Made by a program: the position numbers and the translations under genes
Notes under the pieces: model-generated
The model's input: the letters and a program-made list of their open reading frames with translations, nothing else
Databases searched by the model: none
Told to the model about the DNA's origin: nothing
NCBI RefSeq assembly: GCF_039543205.1
Contig: NZ_BAABJH010000001.1
Coordinates: forward strand, 992,001 to 1,056,000
DNA from: Flaviramulus_B aquimarinus
GTDB taxonomy: Bacteria; Bacteroidota; Bacteroidia; Flavobacteriales; Flavobacteriaceae
Direction of reading: 5' to 3'
Length of the DNA stretch: 64,000 nucleotides
Shown: piece after piece, positions 35,317 to 45,009 of the stretch
Layout of the letters: each line of letters starts with the position of its first letter
How positions within the stretch are numbered: position 1 is the first letter of the stretch

Positions 35317-36779
35317 TTCATCCTTTTAACGACCAATGTATCTAAACCAAGTTTTAGCTTTAACCACTTTTCCAATTTTTCTTTATCCTTGATTTTAACA
35401 TCTTCTTTAGCCAAAGAATCTACCCATTTTACAGAGAAAACGGAAATCGTATCCATTTTAGTGAAATTTGAATTTATAACATTGGCATAAGAAAACTGCT
35501 CAATTGTTTCATAATTAATCCTTACTTCTTTAATTAGCTCATCAAAAGCGATGTAATTCTTTTCAAGTTTTGATAGTTGACTAACTTTATTTTCCAAATA
35601 AGCTATTTTTTGAGTTTGAGATAACAGATCTAAAGAGTCTCGCGTTCGCAGTTCTTCCATATACTTAAAATTATCTAAGTTTTTGGATGTATTTTGATTG
35701 ACTTTTAAATCTGAGTTAGTTAAAGAACTATACCCATTCATTCTTGATTTTAAAAGTTCAATGGTTGTTTCTGGTATTTCATCTAAACCAAATGTACTTA
35801 TTTCAATTAATGATGTTCCTTTTCTTTTGTATTTATATGCCGCGTTCTTTTTTAGATATTCAAAATGAGGTAATGTTTTTAATTCATTTTCAACAAAACT
35901 TTTAGCGTCTCTATTAAAGTTACTCTCATTCAACACATTAATAAAGGTCCATACGGCTGGAACCATAACCACTATAGCCAACAATGATGCAAATCTGGCT
36001 ATACGTTTCCTTTTTGCAGAATTAGCGTATTTAAGCATAGGGAATCGCAACACTTTTAGCACGATAAAAGTTGCCATAGCTATAAAAATAGTATTTATTG
36101 TAAACAGGTACATCGCCCCTAAAAAATATTCCCAATTACCTTTGGCCAACCCATAACCTGCTGTACACAATGGTGGCATTAAAGCTGTGGCAATAGCAAC
36201 TCCAAAAATCACTGAGGCTATGGTACCTCGTTTAGTTCGTGCAATAATTAGAGCTAGTCCGCCAAAAAAAGCAATTAAAACATCTCGAATATCTGGTTGA
36301 ACCCGACCCAAAAGCTCTGAAGTATCTTCACTTAAAGGAAACAACCAAAAAAATAAAAATGCTGTTAATAAACTTAAAACGATCATTGTTGCTAAGTTTA
36401 TTAATGATTTTTTGAGTGTATCAATATCATTAATAGCAATAGACATCCCTATACCCAAAATAGGCCCCATTAATGGAGAAATTAACATGGCACCAATAAC
36501 AACTGCAGTTGAGTTAGCATTTAAACCAACGGAGGCGACAAATATGGAGCAAATTAAAATCCATGCCGTAGCACCTTTAAAAGGTATATCGCCTTTAATG
36601 GCTTCAATTGTAGCGTCTCTATCGGTATCGTCTCGAAAATCTAGAAGTTCACTAAAAAAAACCTTTATGCTTTTAAACAATCCCTTGGCATCTTTTTGTA
36701 CCGCTTTTTTAGATTGCTCTACAGTTTCTTCTTTTTTAGCGTCTTCCTCTGAAAAATTAAACTTGTTTTCTTCACTCAT
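35313..36779 (-). CDS. DUF389 family membrane protein
   Basis: A 488-residue protein. A charged N-terminal tail of about 70 residues precedes six or so transmembrane segments. These include ASVGLNANSTAVVIGAMLIS and PLMGPILGIGMS, the hallmark of DUF389, and ALMPPLCTAGYGLAKGNW. The C-terminal 200 residues are soluble, with a likely coiled coil around SLDLLSQTQKIAYLENKVSQ. The family has no settled function. It is monocistronic. Confidence 0.88.
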   Translation of the reverse strand: MSEENKFNFSEEDAKKEETVEQSKKAVQKDAKGLFKSIKVFFSELLDFRDDTDRDATIEAIKGDIPFKGATAWILICSIFVASVGLNANSTAVVIGAMLISPLMGPILGIGMSIAINDIDTLKKSLINLATMIVLSLLTAFLFFWLFPLSEDTSELLGRVQPDIRDVLIAFFGGLALIIARTKRGTIASVIFGVAIATALMPPLCTAGYGLAKGNWEYFLGAMYLFTINTIFIAMATFIVLKVLRFPMLKYANSAKRKRIARFASLLAIVVMVPAVWTFINVLNESNFNRDAKSFVENELKTLPHFEYLKKNAAYKYKRKGTSLIEISTFGLDEIPETTIELLKSRMNGYSSLTNSDLKVNQNTSKNLDNFKYMEELRTRDSLDLLSQTQKIAYLENKVSQLSKLEKNYIAFDELIKEVRINYETIEQFSYANVINSNFTKMDTISVFSVKWVDSLAKEDVKIKDKEKLEKWLKLKLGLDTLVVKRMN

Positions 36780-36842
36780 AACTTAAAAAAATCCAAAATT
36801 AAACACCTAACAGTATCTAGTTAACAGCTTTGAAACAAAAAT

Positions 36843-37922
36843 CTATCCGTATTGTTCTCCAAATTTGTCTTTAACCTGTTGGAGTGTTTTCTTTATATCT
36901 TGTTCTTTTGACTTAGGAAAGATAAGCAAAACTTCTTCTTTATCAACAATAATATAATCTTGCAGACCATCAACAACAACAATTTTATCACTTTTGGTTC
37001 GAATCATGTTCCCAGATGCGTCTTCTGCAAGGGTTCTAGAATTAACTACAGCATTACCCGATTCATCCTTATCTAATTTATCGTATAAACTCCCCCAAGT
37101 CCCTAAATCGTTCCAATCGAATTCGGCTGCTATAACATGTACATTCGTGGACTTTTCCATAATAGCATAATCCACAGATATGTTTTCTGCTTTTGGATAA
37201 TTCTCTCTGATAAAATCGTCTTCTAATTCCGTATTATACGATGATATTCCTGTTTTAAATAATTCAAACAATTCTGGTTGATTATTTTGAAACGCCTTAA
37301 CCACACTTTTTACACTCCACATAAAAATACCCGCATTCCACAGGAAATTTCCTTGTGCAATGAATTCTTTGGCGGTGTCATAATCTGGTTTTTCTCTAAA
37401 TTGATTTACTGTCTTAATGCTTGAAGAATTTGATTTATCAAATTCAATATAACCATATCCTGTATTTGGGAAAGCGGGTTGAATGCCTAATGTCATTAAG
37501 GCATCATTATCTGAACAAAAATTAAAAGCTTGTTGAACATTTTCTGTAAAAGTTTGTTCATCCTCAATCCAGTGGTCACTAGGTGCGACAATCATAACGG
37601 CATCTGGATTTTCTTTTTGGATTTTTAATGACGCATATAGAATACAGGGTGCTGTATTGCGCATGGCGGGTTCTAAAACGACCTGTCGTTTTGTGACTTC
37701 TGGTAATTGTTCGAAAACCAAATCGTTATAACGTTCGTTCGTTAAAATGAAAATATTTTCCTTTGGAATTAAATGTGCTAAACGATTGAAGGTTTTTTGT
37801 ATTAGCGTATCACCAGTTCCTAGCATATCATGAAACTGCTTTGGGAAATCTTGAGTGCTTACCGGCCAAAATCTAGACCCTACTCCTCCTGCCATTAATA
37901 TGGCGTAATTATTTTTATTCAT
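36843..37922 (-). CDS. manC: Mannose-1-phosphate guanylyltransferase
   Basis: A 359-residue nucleotidyltransferase. The N-terminal signature is LMAGGVGSRFWPVSTQDFPKQF, then LVFEQLPEV and VMIVAPSDHWIEDE. Active-site TGYGYIEFDKS and FREKPDYDTAKEFI follow, with NAGIFMWSVKSV. It makes GDP-mannose from mannose-1-phosphate and GTP for glycans. It has only the guanylyltransferase domain, with no phosphomannose isomerase extension. A SprT-like gene lies next upstream on the same strand. Confidence 0.93.
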   Translation of the reverse strand: MNKNNYAILMAGGVGSRFWPVSTQDFPKQFHDMLGTGDTLIQKTFNRLAHLIPKENIFILTNERYNDLVFEQLPEVTKRQVVLEPAMRNTAPCILYASLKIQKENPDAVMIVAPSDHWIEDEQTFTENVQQAFNFCSDNDALMTLGIQPAFPNTGYGYIEFDKSNSSSIKTVNQFREKPDYDTAKEFIAQGNFLWNAGIFMWSVKSVVKAFQNNQPELFELFKTGISSYNTELEDDFIRENYPKAENISVDYAIMEKSTNVHVIAAEFDWNDLGTWGSLYDKLDKDESGNAVVNSRTLAEDASGNMIRTKSDKIVVVDGLQDYIIVDKEEVLLIFPKSKEQDIKKTLQQVKDKFGEQYG

Positions 37923-37947
37923 TATATTACTTTTTATTATTTAAAAG

Positions 37948-37972
37948 ATTCCATCTTTTGAAGGGATGGAAT
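37948..37972 (-). repeat. ATTCCATC/GATGGAAT hairpin at the SprT-like stop codon
   Basis: Perfect 8-bp arms around a 9-base loop; on the coding strand the stem starts within the stop codon of the SprT-like gene. It has no T run. It resembles the hairpin after the hpt-adk stop in core sequence and in placement. Confidence 0.62.
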
Positions 37973-38571
37973 TATAACTCCAACAATTCCACTTCTGCAT
38001 TTGGATTAAACAAATATAACCTTCCTGTTTTAAGCTCAACACATTCAAAACGTTTTACACGTTTTTTTCCCATTTCAAATACTTTCCCATTATATAGTTT
38101 AAAAGCATGCCCCAAAGGTACTTCGAAAACATAAGTCTTATTATTTGGTTCGTCAAATTGCTTTAAAGCCAAGGCCAAATGTATATCTGTATCGCTGGAA
38201 GCCTTAGGACTTTTAAAATGCTTTGCTAAAAGTGGCAATAGACTAACCGGAAATATTTTTGGATTTAAAAAGGGTAACATTAGATGCTGAAATGTTCTTT
38301 TCCACTCTATACCATGAGGCTTAATTAACTTTCCGTAAACTTTATAAGCTTCAAAATGTGCAATTTCATGAATTAAAGTGATTAAAAATCGATATGTGTT
38401 TAAATTTGAGTTTATAGTTATTTGATGCTTACCATTTGGCAAACGTCTATAATCACCATGACGTGTTTTACGTTCGCTTTTAATTTTAACCGTCAGATTA
38501 TCATATTCTAAAAGTTTTAAAACTTGCGAAAGTCCATTTGCTGGAATATAATCTTGAAGGTGTTCATGCAT
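37972..38571 (-). CDS. SprT-like zinc metalloprotease domain protein
   Basis: A 199-residue cytoplasmic protein. The zinc site is HEIAHFEAYKVYG near residue 66, with a further His in KPHGIEWKRTFQHLM. The remaining sequence is Lys-rich, with a C-terminal beta region. Family members resemble Spartan and SprT, but the function in bacteria is unclear. It lies upstream of manC on the same strand with a 49-base gap that contains a hairpin. Confidence 0.82.
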   Translation of the reverse strand: MHEHLQDYIPANGLSQVLKLLEYDNLTVKIKSERKTRHGDYRRLPNGKHQITINSNLNTYRFLITLIHEIAHFEAYKVYGKLIKPHGIEWKRTFQHLMLPFLNPKIFPVSLLPLLAKHFKSPKASSDTDIHLALALKQFDEPNNKTYVFEVPLGHAFKLYNGKVFEMGKKRVKRFECVELKTGRLYLFNPNAEVELLEL

Positions 38572-38606
38572 TACTGCTAAAATAGTAGATTTATTGAAAA
38601 AACCCG

Positions 38607-38642
38607 CTTGACTTTATCAGAAAAAAAGGATAACTTCGTCTA
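38607..38642 (+). promoter_or_regulatory. Promoter of the GH16 gene, sharing a 36-base element
   Basis: CTTGACTTTATCAGAAAAA and TAACTTCGT give TTG-N20-TAACTTCG, matching Bacteroidota promoter geometry. A very similar element lies at 16053-16088. The -7 box overlaps the left arm of an inverted repeat (AACTTCGT at 38632-38639 and ACGAAGTT at 38655-38662). Confidence 0.6.
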
Positions 38643-38682
38643 GTTCCTAAAAAAACGAAGTTTCTCAAATATATTAGCTTAA

Positions 38683-39567
38683 ATGAAAAAAATATTTTCT
38701 GGATTAATTATTATATCAATAGTTTTATTTTCCTGCAAGGACAAAAGAGAAAAAGATAAGGTTGATGACCAGAAAAAGGTCGAGAATGATATACCTAATA
38801 CTCATGAAATTGAAAACCAATCTAACTTAGATTGGAAATTGGTTTGGTCTGATGAATTTAACTCGGATAGCATTAATTTAAACGATTGGAATTTTCAGGT
38901 GGAGAAAGCTGGACGCTTTAATGAGGAATGGCAACGCTATACGAATAGCAATAATAATGCTTATATAGAAAATAATTGTCTTGTTATCAGGGCTATCCAT
39001 GAAAGTCACACTCACGGAATGGACCAATACACTTCTGCTAGATTACACACGGCTAATAAGCAATTTTGGAAATATGGAAAGATAGCTGCTAAAATAAAAC
39101 TTCCAAAAGGCAAAGGTATTTGGCCTGCTTTTTGGATGTTAGGAACAAATATTAATGAAAATGGAGGTGACACGCCTTGGCCGCAATGTGGTGAAATTGA
39201 TATTTTGGAACTATATGGATCTAAAGACGATGGTGTTATAGAAGCAAATGCACACTATGCTGATGCTAAAGATTCGCATGCTATGGCAGGTGCTGCTTCC
39301 TATAAATTAGAGAAAGGCAAGTTTGCCGATGCATTCCACATATTTGAATTGGAATGGAATGCTAGTAAAATTACATGGTTTGTTGATGGAAATCAATTTG
39401 CATCAATGTCAATTTCATCTGATGAACTATCTGAATTCCACAAGGATTTTTTTATTCTTCTAAATATTGCTGTAGGTGGTACGCATGCTGGTCGCCCAGA
39501 TGCTAGCAGTCAGTTTCCTCAACACATGCATATTGATTGGGTAAGGGTTTACCAAAAAAAAGAATAA
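38683..39567 (+). CDS. Glycoside hydrolase family 16 lipoprotein (beta-glucanase-like)
   Basis: A 294-residue lipoprotein: IISIVLFSC ends in a lipobox, and a charged linker follows. The GH16 domain starts at WKLVWSDEFNSDSINLNDW. The catalytic pair lies in CGEIDILELYG (E-x-D-x-x-E). The C-terminus carries HIDWVRVYQK, usual for laminarinase-type enzymes. It hydrolyses beta-1,3- or mixed-linked glucans at the cell surface. No SusC/SusD pair is adjacent, so it is not part of an obvious polysaccharide utilisation locus. It stands alone with its own promoter. Confidence 0.9.
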   Translation: MKKIFSGLIIISIVLFSCKDKREKDKVDDQKKVENDIPNTHEIENQSNLDWKLVWSDEFNSDSINLNDWNFQVEKAGRFNEEWQRYTNSNNNAYIENNCLVIRAIHESHTHGMDQYTSARLHTANKQFWKYGKIAAKIKLPKGKGIWPAFWMLGTNINENGGDTPWPQCGEIDILELYGSKDDGVIEANAHYADAKDSHAMAGAASYKLEKGKFADAFHIFELEWNASKITWFVDGNQFASMSISSDELSEFHKDFFILLNIAVGGTHAGRPDASSQFPQHMHIDWVRVYQKKE

Positions 39568-39570
39568 AAA

Positions 39571-40206
39571 TTATATCATTCCTAAAAGCTCTCCCATGCT
39601 ACCAAAAGTCTTGGTAGCCTCATGCTGTAACTCATTATTATAATCATGCTCGGCATAGCCAAAAACATCAAAACCACCTCTTTTTGCTGCTCTTACCCCT
39701 GTTATACTATCTTCAACAACTAAACATTCGCTGGGGTTATACCCCATAGTTTGGGCTGACCATAAAAATATATCGGGTTCTGGTTTCCATTTTTGAATGG
39801 TATAGCAACTAAAAATATTGTTCTTAAAATAAGGAAGCAACCCTGCAAGTTCTAAATTGAGTCGAATCTTATTTTCGGGACCACTTGAGGCGACGCAAAA
39901 TGGAATTTTTAAATTATCCAACACCGGTTTAATACCGCTTATTGGTTTCATTTCTTTTTTAAAAGCTTCAAAACTTCGGGTACGGTATTCAGTTTCAAAA
40001 GTATCAGGCACATGGCCTTCTAATAATTTTGAAAGTTGATTTATACTATCCTTTAAAAAACCACCTTTATAGTGTTTTATAGCATAGTTTAAATCGATGT
40101 TTGCTCCTAATTCATTAGCCATATCTACAAACACCTTATTTCCTATGGCTTCACTATCGACTAAAACGCCATCGCAATCAAAAATTACACATTTGTATTT
40201 ACTCAT
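39571..40206 (-). CDS. HAD-family hydrolase (phosphoglucomutase-like subgroup)
   Basis: A 211-residue HAD phosphatase. Motif I is VIFDCDGVLVDSE, motif II CVASSGPENK, motif III KWKPEPDIF and motif IV CLVVEDSITGVRAAKRGG. A helical cap between motifs I and II matches the beta-phosphoglucomutase and sugar-phosphatase subgroup. The substrate is unknown. It lies downstream of the second haloperoxidase-like gene on the same strand, with 26 bases between them. Confidence 0.88.
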   Translation of the reverse strand: MSKYKCVIFDCDGVLVDSEAIGNKVFVDMANELGANIDLNYAIKHYKGGFLKDSINQLSKLLEGHVPDTFETEYRTRSFEAFKKEMKPISGIKPVLDNLKIPFCVASSGPENKIRLNLELAGLLPYFKNNIFSCYTIQKWKPEPDIFLWSAQTMGYNPSECLVVEDSITGVRAAKRGGFDVFGYAEHDYNNELQHEATKTFGSMGELLGMI

Positions 40207-40232
40207 AAAACTTGCTTTTTATGAAAAATTAA

Positions 40233-43200
40233 TTATTCCTGAATTACAAGAATTTTTGAAGTCTTATTCGTTCTTAAAACATAAACTCCTGAGGCCAAAA
40301 ATGCAGGTAATTTTATGCGGGTTTGTTTGGTGTCTTCGTTATAGTTAATCTCGATTATATTTATTTCCCTTCCACTTATGTCAAAAACATTAAAGGAATC
40401 ACCAAAGTCTGTATTTGTTATATATACCTCTTCACTTAATATTGGGTTTGGGTATATAATACTTGAAAATTCATTAGTAGAATTAGGTGTTTTTCCATGG
40501 AAATATGGCACTGCAAAATTAAAAGCATCTATACCAACTTTTTTACCAATTTTTCTTCCTGGAATATCATCTGCAGGCGGATGGATCCCTCCCCAAATTC
40601 TGGATAAACTACATTGGTCGGAGGCATCTCTATAGGTTGCCCATTGTAAAACAACATCTGTCGAAGGGCCTTCTTCAAATACTAAAAATTCATTTTTTCT
40701 GGCTACAAATTCGCCCATACCACCAGGAAAATAGGCGCTTCCTGTTAGTAGTGTTAACACTTCTGCTGCCGCTCTTGAATAGGTTGAATGCCCAGACACA
40801 TATCCTGCAAACGGTGGAGTTACAAACGATGGTCGTTGATATGGCCACCAGTCTTCTGCCAATATCCAACCCACCCCAGCTTGGTCCGTTTCTACGTTAC
40901 CTATGTAATCATGCCCTTTCCAAGAAAACACTTTTATTTTTCCTAAGTTTTGTGAATTAAATCCTATTAACGGATCATTTTCCTCTACGGTTTCAATATA
41001 ACCATCAAATAATTTAATGCCTTCTGGGTGAAAATTAGATGCTGACGGATCGGAACTTTGTCCTTTATCTGCCATATAACGAATTGCGGATATTGGCCGG
41101 ATATAATCATACCATCCTTTTATACTCCAAGCAGAAATTGCTGAATCATGCATAGCTCCACCTAAAATAAAATAGGACTTTACATCCCATTCAATTGGGG
41201 AAAGGGATTCGCCTTCGCCTTTAAATTTTTTAGTTGATAATGGATGATCACTTACATAATTAAGTAATGCAAACCAATGTCCTGGTGGAGTTTCGGAATC
41301 AGGACCGTCTGCCCAAAACTCTGCAAGTACTCTGGCATAGTCTCCTCTTGGAACCATTTGTTCTTCATAAGATGTGTTTGTTATTGGATTAACAGTTCTT
41401 CCTATACCAATATCCCCACCTTCTAAAAGATTATAGAACTGAGGATAGTCTTCAAAATTATCCGGAAAAGATTCAAAATCAATATTCCCAATAGATTTTG
41501 GTGAAATATCCCATAATACACCATCGTTAGAATCTAAATGTGAACCCCATACCGATACTAATGAAAATCCCCATTTATAGGCTTCGCTAGACATAGAATT
41601 ATTGGTTGTATCTAAATATGGTGGTGCTGATGGGTCATTATATACCAAATAGTCATTCCCGTCTCGTTGATAACTGATTACATCTTGATTTGTTGATGAA
41701 AATGGCCATACGTTGCCCCATTCTGGGTTTAAAAAGTCTAGTACATCATCTTCAATAGGGTTACCACTTTGATCTATAAATGAGGTTAAGGCTAAAGGTT
41801 GCCACCTATTGGGGTCTTCCATAAAATCATTGCCAGAAAAATCTGGAGCTAAAGGATTATTTACGGGCTCGTAATAGGCATTATCATAATTAGATTGTTC
41901 TCTTGATCCATCATTTTTTCCATAATTAATAATTTCTTGGGCTATATAATTTCCTAATGCCGCTGCATTACCTGTCTCATAATCTATAGCAGTATAATTT
42001 ATATCATATCCTAATTGGTTCATAATTAAATCGAAGCGTTCCTTTGACACTACATATCCAGGTGAGCTCGAAAAACGATAATTAAGCAATCTATAGGCCG
42101 CATAACTTATGGCTTTATTTATGGATATTTCTAGACTTTCTGCTGGGACAAAACCTAAAAGTTCACTACTAAAATCATGCAATGTATTACCAATTAAATA
42201 AGGTCTTGCTGTATCGTCATAAATAGCCCAAGCATCATAAAACGCTATACTTGTATGAAACAAATTTCTAGCATGAACGGTTGGACGTGCAAAATCGCGC
42301 CTAATGGCTTCTAAAAGAGCTTCATTCCAAAGTCTTGCAATTGATTTATCGAGTTCAATGTCATTTATGTTTAACGCAACTTCTAAACTAACTGGTATAC
42401 TAGAGCAATTTGGAGTTATTTCTATAACTGAAATTACACCTACTGCATCTATGCCCCATTTTACTTTAACACTATTTGTGTCCTGACCTTCGAGTATTTC
42501 TCCTCCTGTTATACTCCAACGTGTTATTACACCTTCCGATATTGGGTAATTATATGTTTCTTCTTTTAAAAAACCAGAGGTTGTACTACCTGCAATAGCT
42601 TTTAATTCTAGATAAGTACAGGATCCGTCGTCTACATAGGCATTTGGGTTAAATGTACATGAAAATGGATCGGTGCATCCAGAAATTTTGACACTGGGTT
42701 GAATATTCAAAACCTCATAGCCCTGGCCTTCGATGGCTTTTATAGTGGTATTGGAATTTAAATTTTGATATGTTTCAATTAATCCAGAGGGCCATTTAAT
42801 TACTAACTCTAATATATCAGTAGCGTCATTTAATCCAAAATGCACTGGTGTTAAACTCTGACCTAAAAACCCGATTCCTGTATAGTGCCTTTTTACTGTT
42901 CTATTTGTAGTCGTTAAGGTTAATTGTGTCCCGATAGCATCTCTATTAGACTGTGTGCCCTGTAACATAACTTTAAACCAGTTTAGACTACTGGTTTCAT
43001 TGAAGTTTAGGGTTTTGTTTTCATAAAAATAAGAAGGTCTATCACTGTTAGTGACATAAATATCTATATCGCCGTCATTATCATAATCAAAATCTACAGC
43101 GCTTACACTAATGGTTAAATCTCGTAAATTTATATTTTCTGAAATCTCTTCAAAACCATCTTGACCTTCGACTAATAAATTTTTAAAATAGGCATTATAT

Positions 43201-44258
43201 TCGGCACCGTTAGAAGAAAAATCAAAACCATTGACTACAAATAAATCATCATCACCATCTAGGTCAAAATCTGCAAATTTAGCATCCCAAGACCAATCAA
43301 CGTCTCTTACATTTTTTTCTAAAGCTATATCTGTATAAGTATTGTCCCCATTATTCTTTAATAGAATATTTTCATTTATGTTGGTAACATAGAAATCAAA
43401 ATAACCATCGCCATTATAATCTCCAATGGTTATAGCCATATCATCACCAGTATTTCCTAAACCATAGGATTCGGCGTCTTCAATAAATTGATTTCCAGCT
43501 TGATTGATTAATAGCGGATTAGGATTTTTTAAGTCGTCTGAAATATACAAGTCCATCCATCCATCATCATTAAAATCGTATGGAAATGCTGTAAATAGAT
43601 TTTGCTTTTCTGCAACTGGTATTTTTTCTGAAACATTGGTAAACGTCCCATCTTTATTATTCTCATAAAGCCTAGCACTTTCGCATGGCCCCCAAGTTGT
43701 TATGTGCAGATCTAAAAACCCATCATTATTATAGTCAAACCAAGTGGTGCTGGGGTTAACACAATTATTAAATTCTTGAATCCCAGAACTTGTTGTTACA
43801 TTCTGAAATGTGCCATCGCCATTATTTAGGAATAATTGTACTTTATTTGAAGTACTTAATAGCATGTCAGGAAAGCCATCGTTGTTAAAATCGCCCCATG
43901 AAGCACCAAATTTATCCCCATTTAAAGCACCCGTTGGCTGGGTTTCCTCAGCACCCAGAAGACCTATAAGCCCTGATACTTCTGTTACATCTGTAAATGT
44001 GCCATCGTTATTATTCCGAAAAAGTTTATTATGCGACTTTTCAACCCCTTCAATATCAACACTTTTTGCAACAACAAAAATATCTAAGTCATTATCGCCA
44101 TCATAATCGGCAACTGATGCGCCATTGTTTTCTTCAACTGCTCCTAATCCTGAAACATTTTCTATACGATTAAAAGATTGTGCTATGGTTAAATTGTTAA
44201 AAGCTAAAACAGTTAGCAAACTACATAGTAAGCGCAGTAAACACCTTTTACTTTTCAT
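40233..44258 (-). CDS. Second secreted FG-GAP/ASPIC-UnbV + vanadium haloperoxidase-like T9SS protein
   Basis: A 1341-residue paralogue of the first gene in the window, with the same domain order. Signal peptide VLAFNNLTIAQS is followed by calcium-loop repeats (for example DYDGDNDLD and DYDNDGDID), the ASPIC/UnbV region and GCTDPFSCTFNPNAYVDDGSC-like spacing. The haloperoxidase domain begins at WNEALLEAIRRDFARP and the T9SS sorting domain at YPNPILSEEVYITN. The vanadate-binding residues are kept: K1047-x6-R1054, S1155-G-H1157 and R1220-x5-H1226. The catalytic domain is more alike between the copies than the N-terminal repeats, judged by eye. Function is predicted as for the first copy. Confidence 0.88.
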   Translation of the reverse strand: MKSKRCLLRLLCSLLTVLAFNNLTIAQSFNRIENVSGLGAVEENNGASVADYDGDNDLDIFVVAKSVDIEGVEKSHNKLFRNNNDGTFTDVTEVSGLIGLLGAEETQPTGALNGDKFGASWGDFNNDGFPDMLLSTSNKVQLFLNNGDGTFQNVTTSSGIQEFNNCVNPSTTWFDYNNDGFLDLHITTWGPCESARLYENNKDGTFTNVSEKIPVAEKQNLFTAFPYDFNDDGWMDLYISDDLKNPNPLLINQAGNQFIEDAESYGLGNTGDDMAITIGDYNGDGYFDFYVTNINENILLKNNGDNTYTDIALEKNVRDVDWSWDAKFADFDLDGDDDLFVVNGFDFSSNGAEYNAYFKNLLVEGQDGFEEISENINLRDLTISVSAVDFDYDNDGDIDIYVTNSDRPSYFYENKTLNFNETSSLNWFKVMLQGTQSNRDAIGTQLTLTTTNRTVKRHYTGIGFLGQSLTPVHFGLNDATDILELVIKWPSGLIETYQNLNSNTTIKAIEGQGYEVLNIQPSVKISGCTDPFSCTFNPNAYVDDGSCTYLELKAIAGSTTSGFLKEETYNYPISEGVITRWSITGGEILEGQDTNSVKVKWGIDAVGVISVIEITPNCSSIPVSLEVALNINDIELDKSIARLWNEALLEAIRRDFARPTVHARNLFHTSIAFYDAWAIYDDTARPYLIGNTLHDFSSELLGFVPAESLEISINKAISYAAYRLLNYRFSSSPGYVVSKERFDLIMNQLGYDINYTAIDYETGNAAALGNYIAQEIINYGKNDGSREQSNYDNAYYEPVNNPLAPDFSGNDFMEDPNRWQPLALTSFIDQSGNPIEDDVLDFLNPEWGNVWPFSSTNQDVISYQRDGNDYLVYNDPSAPPYLDTTNNSMSSEAYKWGFSLVSVWGSHLDSNDGVLWDISPKSIGNIDFESFPDNFEDYPQFYNLLEGGDIGIGRTVNPITNTSYEEQMVPRGDYARVLAEFWADGPDSETPPGHWFALLNYVSDHPLSTKKFKGEGESLSPIEWDVKSYFILGGAMHDSAISAWSIKGWYDYIRPISAIRYMADKGQSSDPSASNFHPEGIKLFDGYIETVEENDPLIGFNSQNLGKIKVFSWKGHDYIGNVETDQAGVGWILAEDWWPYQRPSFVTPPFAGYVSGHSTYSRAAAEVLTLLTGSAYFPGGMGEFVARKNEFLVFEEGPSTDVVLQWATYRDASDQCSLSRIWGGIHPPADDIPGRKIGKKVGIDAFNFAVPYFHGKTPNSTNEFSSIIYPNPILSEEVYITNTDFGDSFNVFDISGREINIIEINYNEDTKQTRIKLPAFLASGVYVLRTNKTSKILVIQE

Positions 44259-44325
44259 TTATTTTTTTTTATAAAGATACTAATTTGAGTACTGTTAAAT
44301 AGACTCGTTACAAATTCACTATTTA

Positions 44326-45009
44326 CTATGGTGTAGAATTAGAAACTTGTAGCAGTTTCCCGTTATAATATGTATTCCCGTTGAGTGAAAAATCTAAAAT
44401 ATATTCTGCCATTTCTAAAGCTGTGATTGGTGCTTGGTAACCTGGAAAAGCTTCTTCTAGCATTTCGGTCTGAACGGCACCTAATGCTAATACATTAAAT
44501 GAGGTTCCTAATTCTTTATATTCTTCGGCCCATAATTCTGTTAAAGTAATAACTGCTGCTTTACTTGAACTATAGGCTGCTAAACCCGGGAATTTCAAAC
44601 TTCCTTGTACACCTCCCATAGAACTTATGGTTACCACATGACTATCTTTTTTCATAAAAGGCAAAACGGTTCGAGTTAATTCTGAAACACCAAATACATT
44701 GGTCTTATAAACAGTTTCAAAATCGTTTATTGTTGTTTCTGAAAATGGTTTATTTAACAAAGCGCCTGCATTATTTATTAAAATATCAACTTGTTGCCAG
44801 TTTTCTTTTATAAAATTTTCAACTTCTACATATGCATTTTCATGACTTAAATCAAAAGAAAAACACATCACATTTTCTAATTCTAAATTTTGGATTGGCT
44901 TATCATTGCGCGAAAGCGCTAAAACGTTATGCCCTGTTTTTGCAAATAATTGTACCAATTCAAAACCAATACCTCTACTTGTGCCTGTAATAATTACATT
45001 TCTACTCAT
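44326..45009 (-). CDS. SDR-family NAD(P)-dependent oxidoreductase
   Basis: A 227-residue short-chain dehydrogenase. The cofactor loop is VIITGTSRGIGFELV, with the structural NNAG in LINNAGAL and the catalytic Ser (VTISSMGG) and Y-S-S-S-K. The Arg residues after the first strand (SRNDKP) suggest NADP preference. The substrate is unknown. Its start overlaps the end of the M28 peptidase gene by 8 bases, so they form one operon. Confidence 0.88.
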   Translation of the reverse strand: MSRNVIITGTSRGIGFELVQLFAKTGHNVLALSRNDKPIQNLELENVMCFSFDLSHENAYVEVENFIKENWQQVDILINNAGALLNKPFSETTINDFETVYKTNVFGVSELTRTVLPFMKKDSHVVTISSMGGVQGSLKFPGLAAYSSSKAAVITLTELWAEEYKELGTSFNVLALGAVQTEMLEEAFPGYQAPITALEMAEYILDFSLNGNTYYNGKLLQVSNSTP

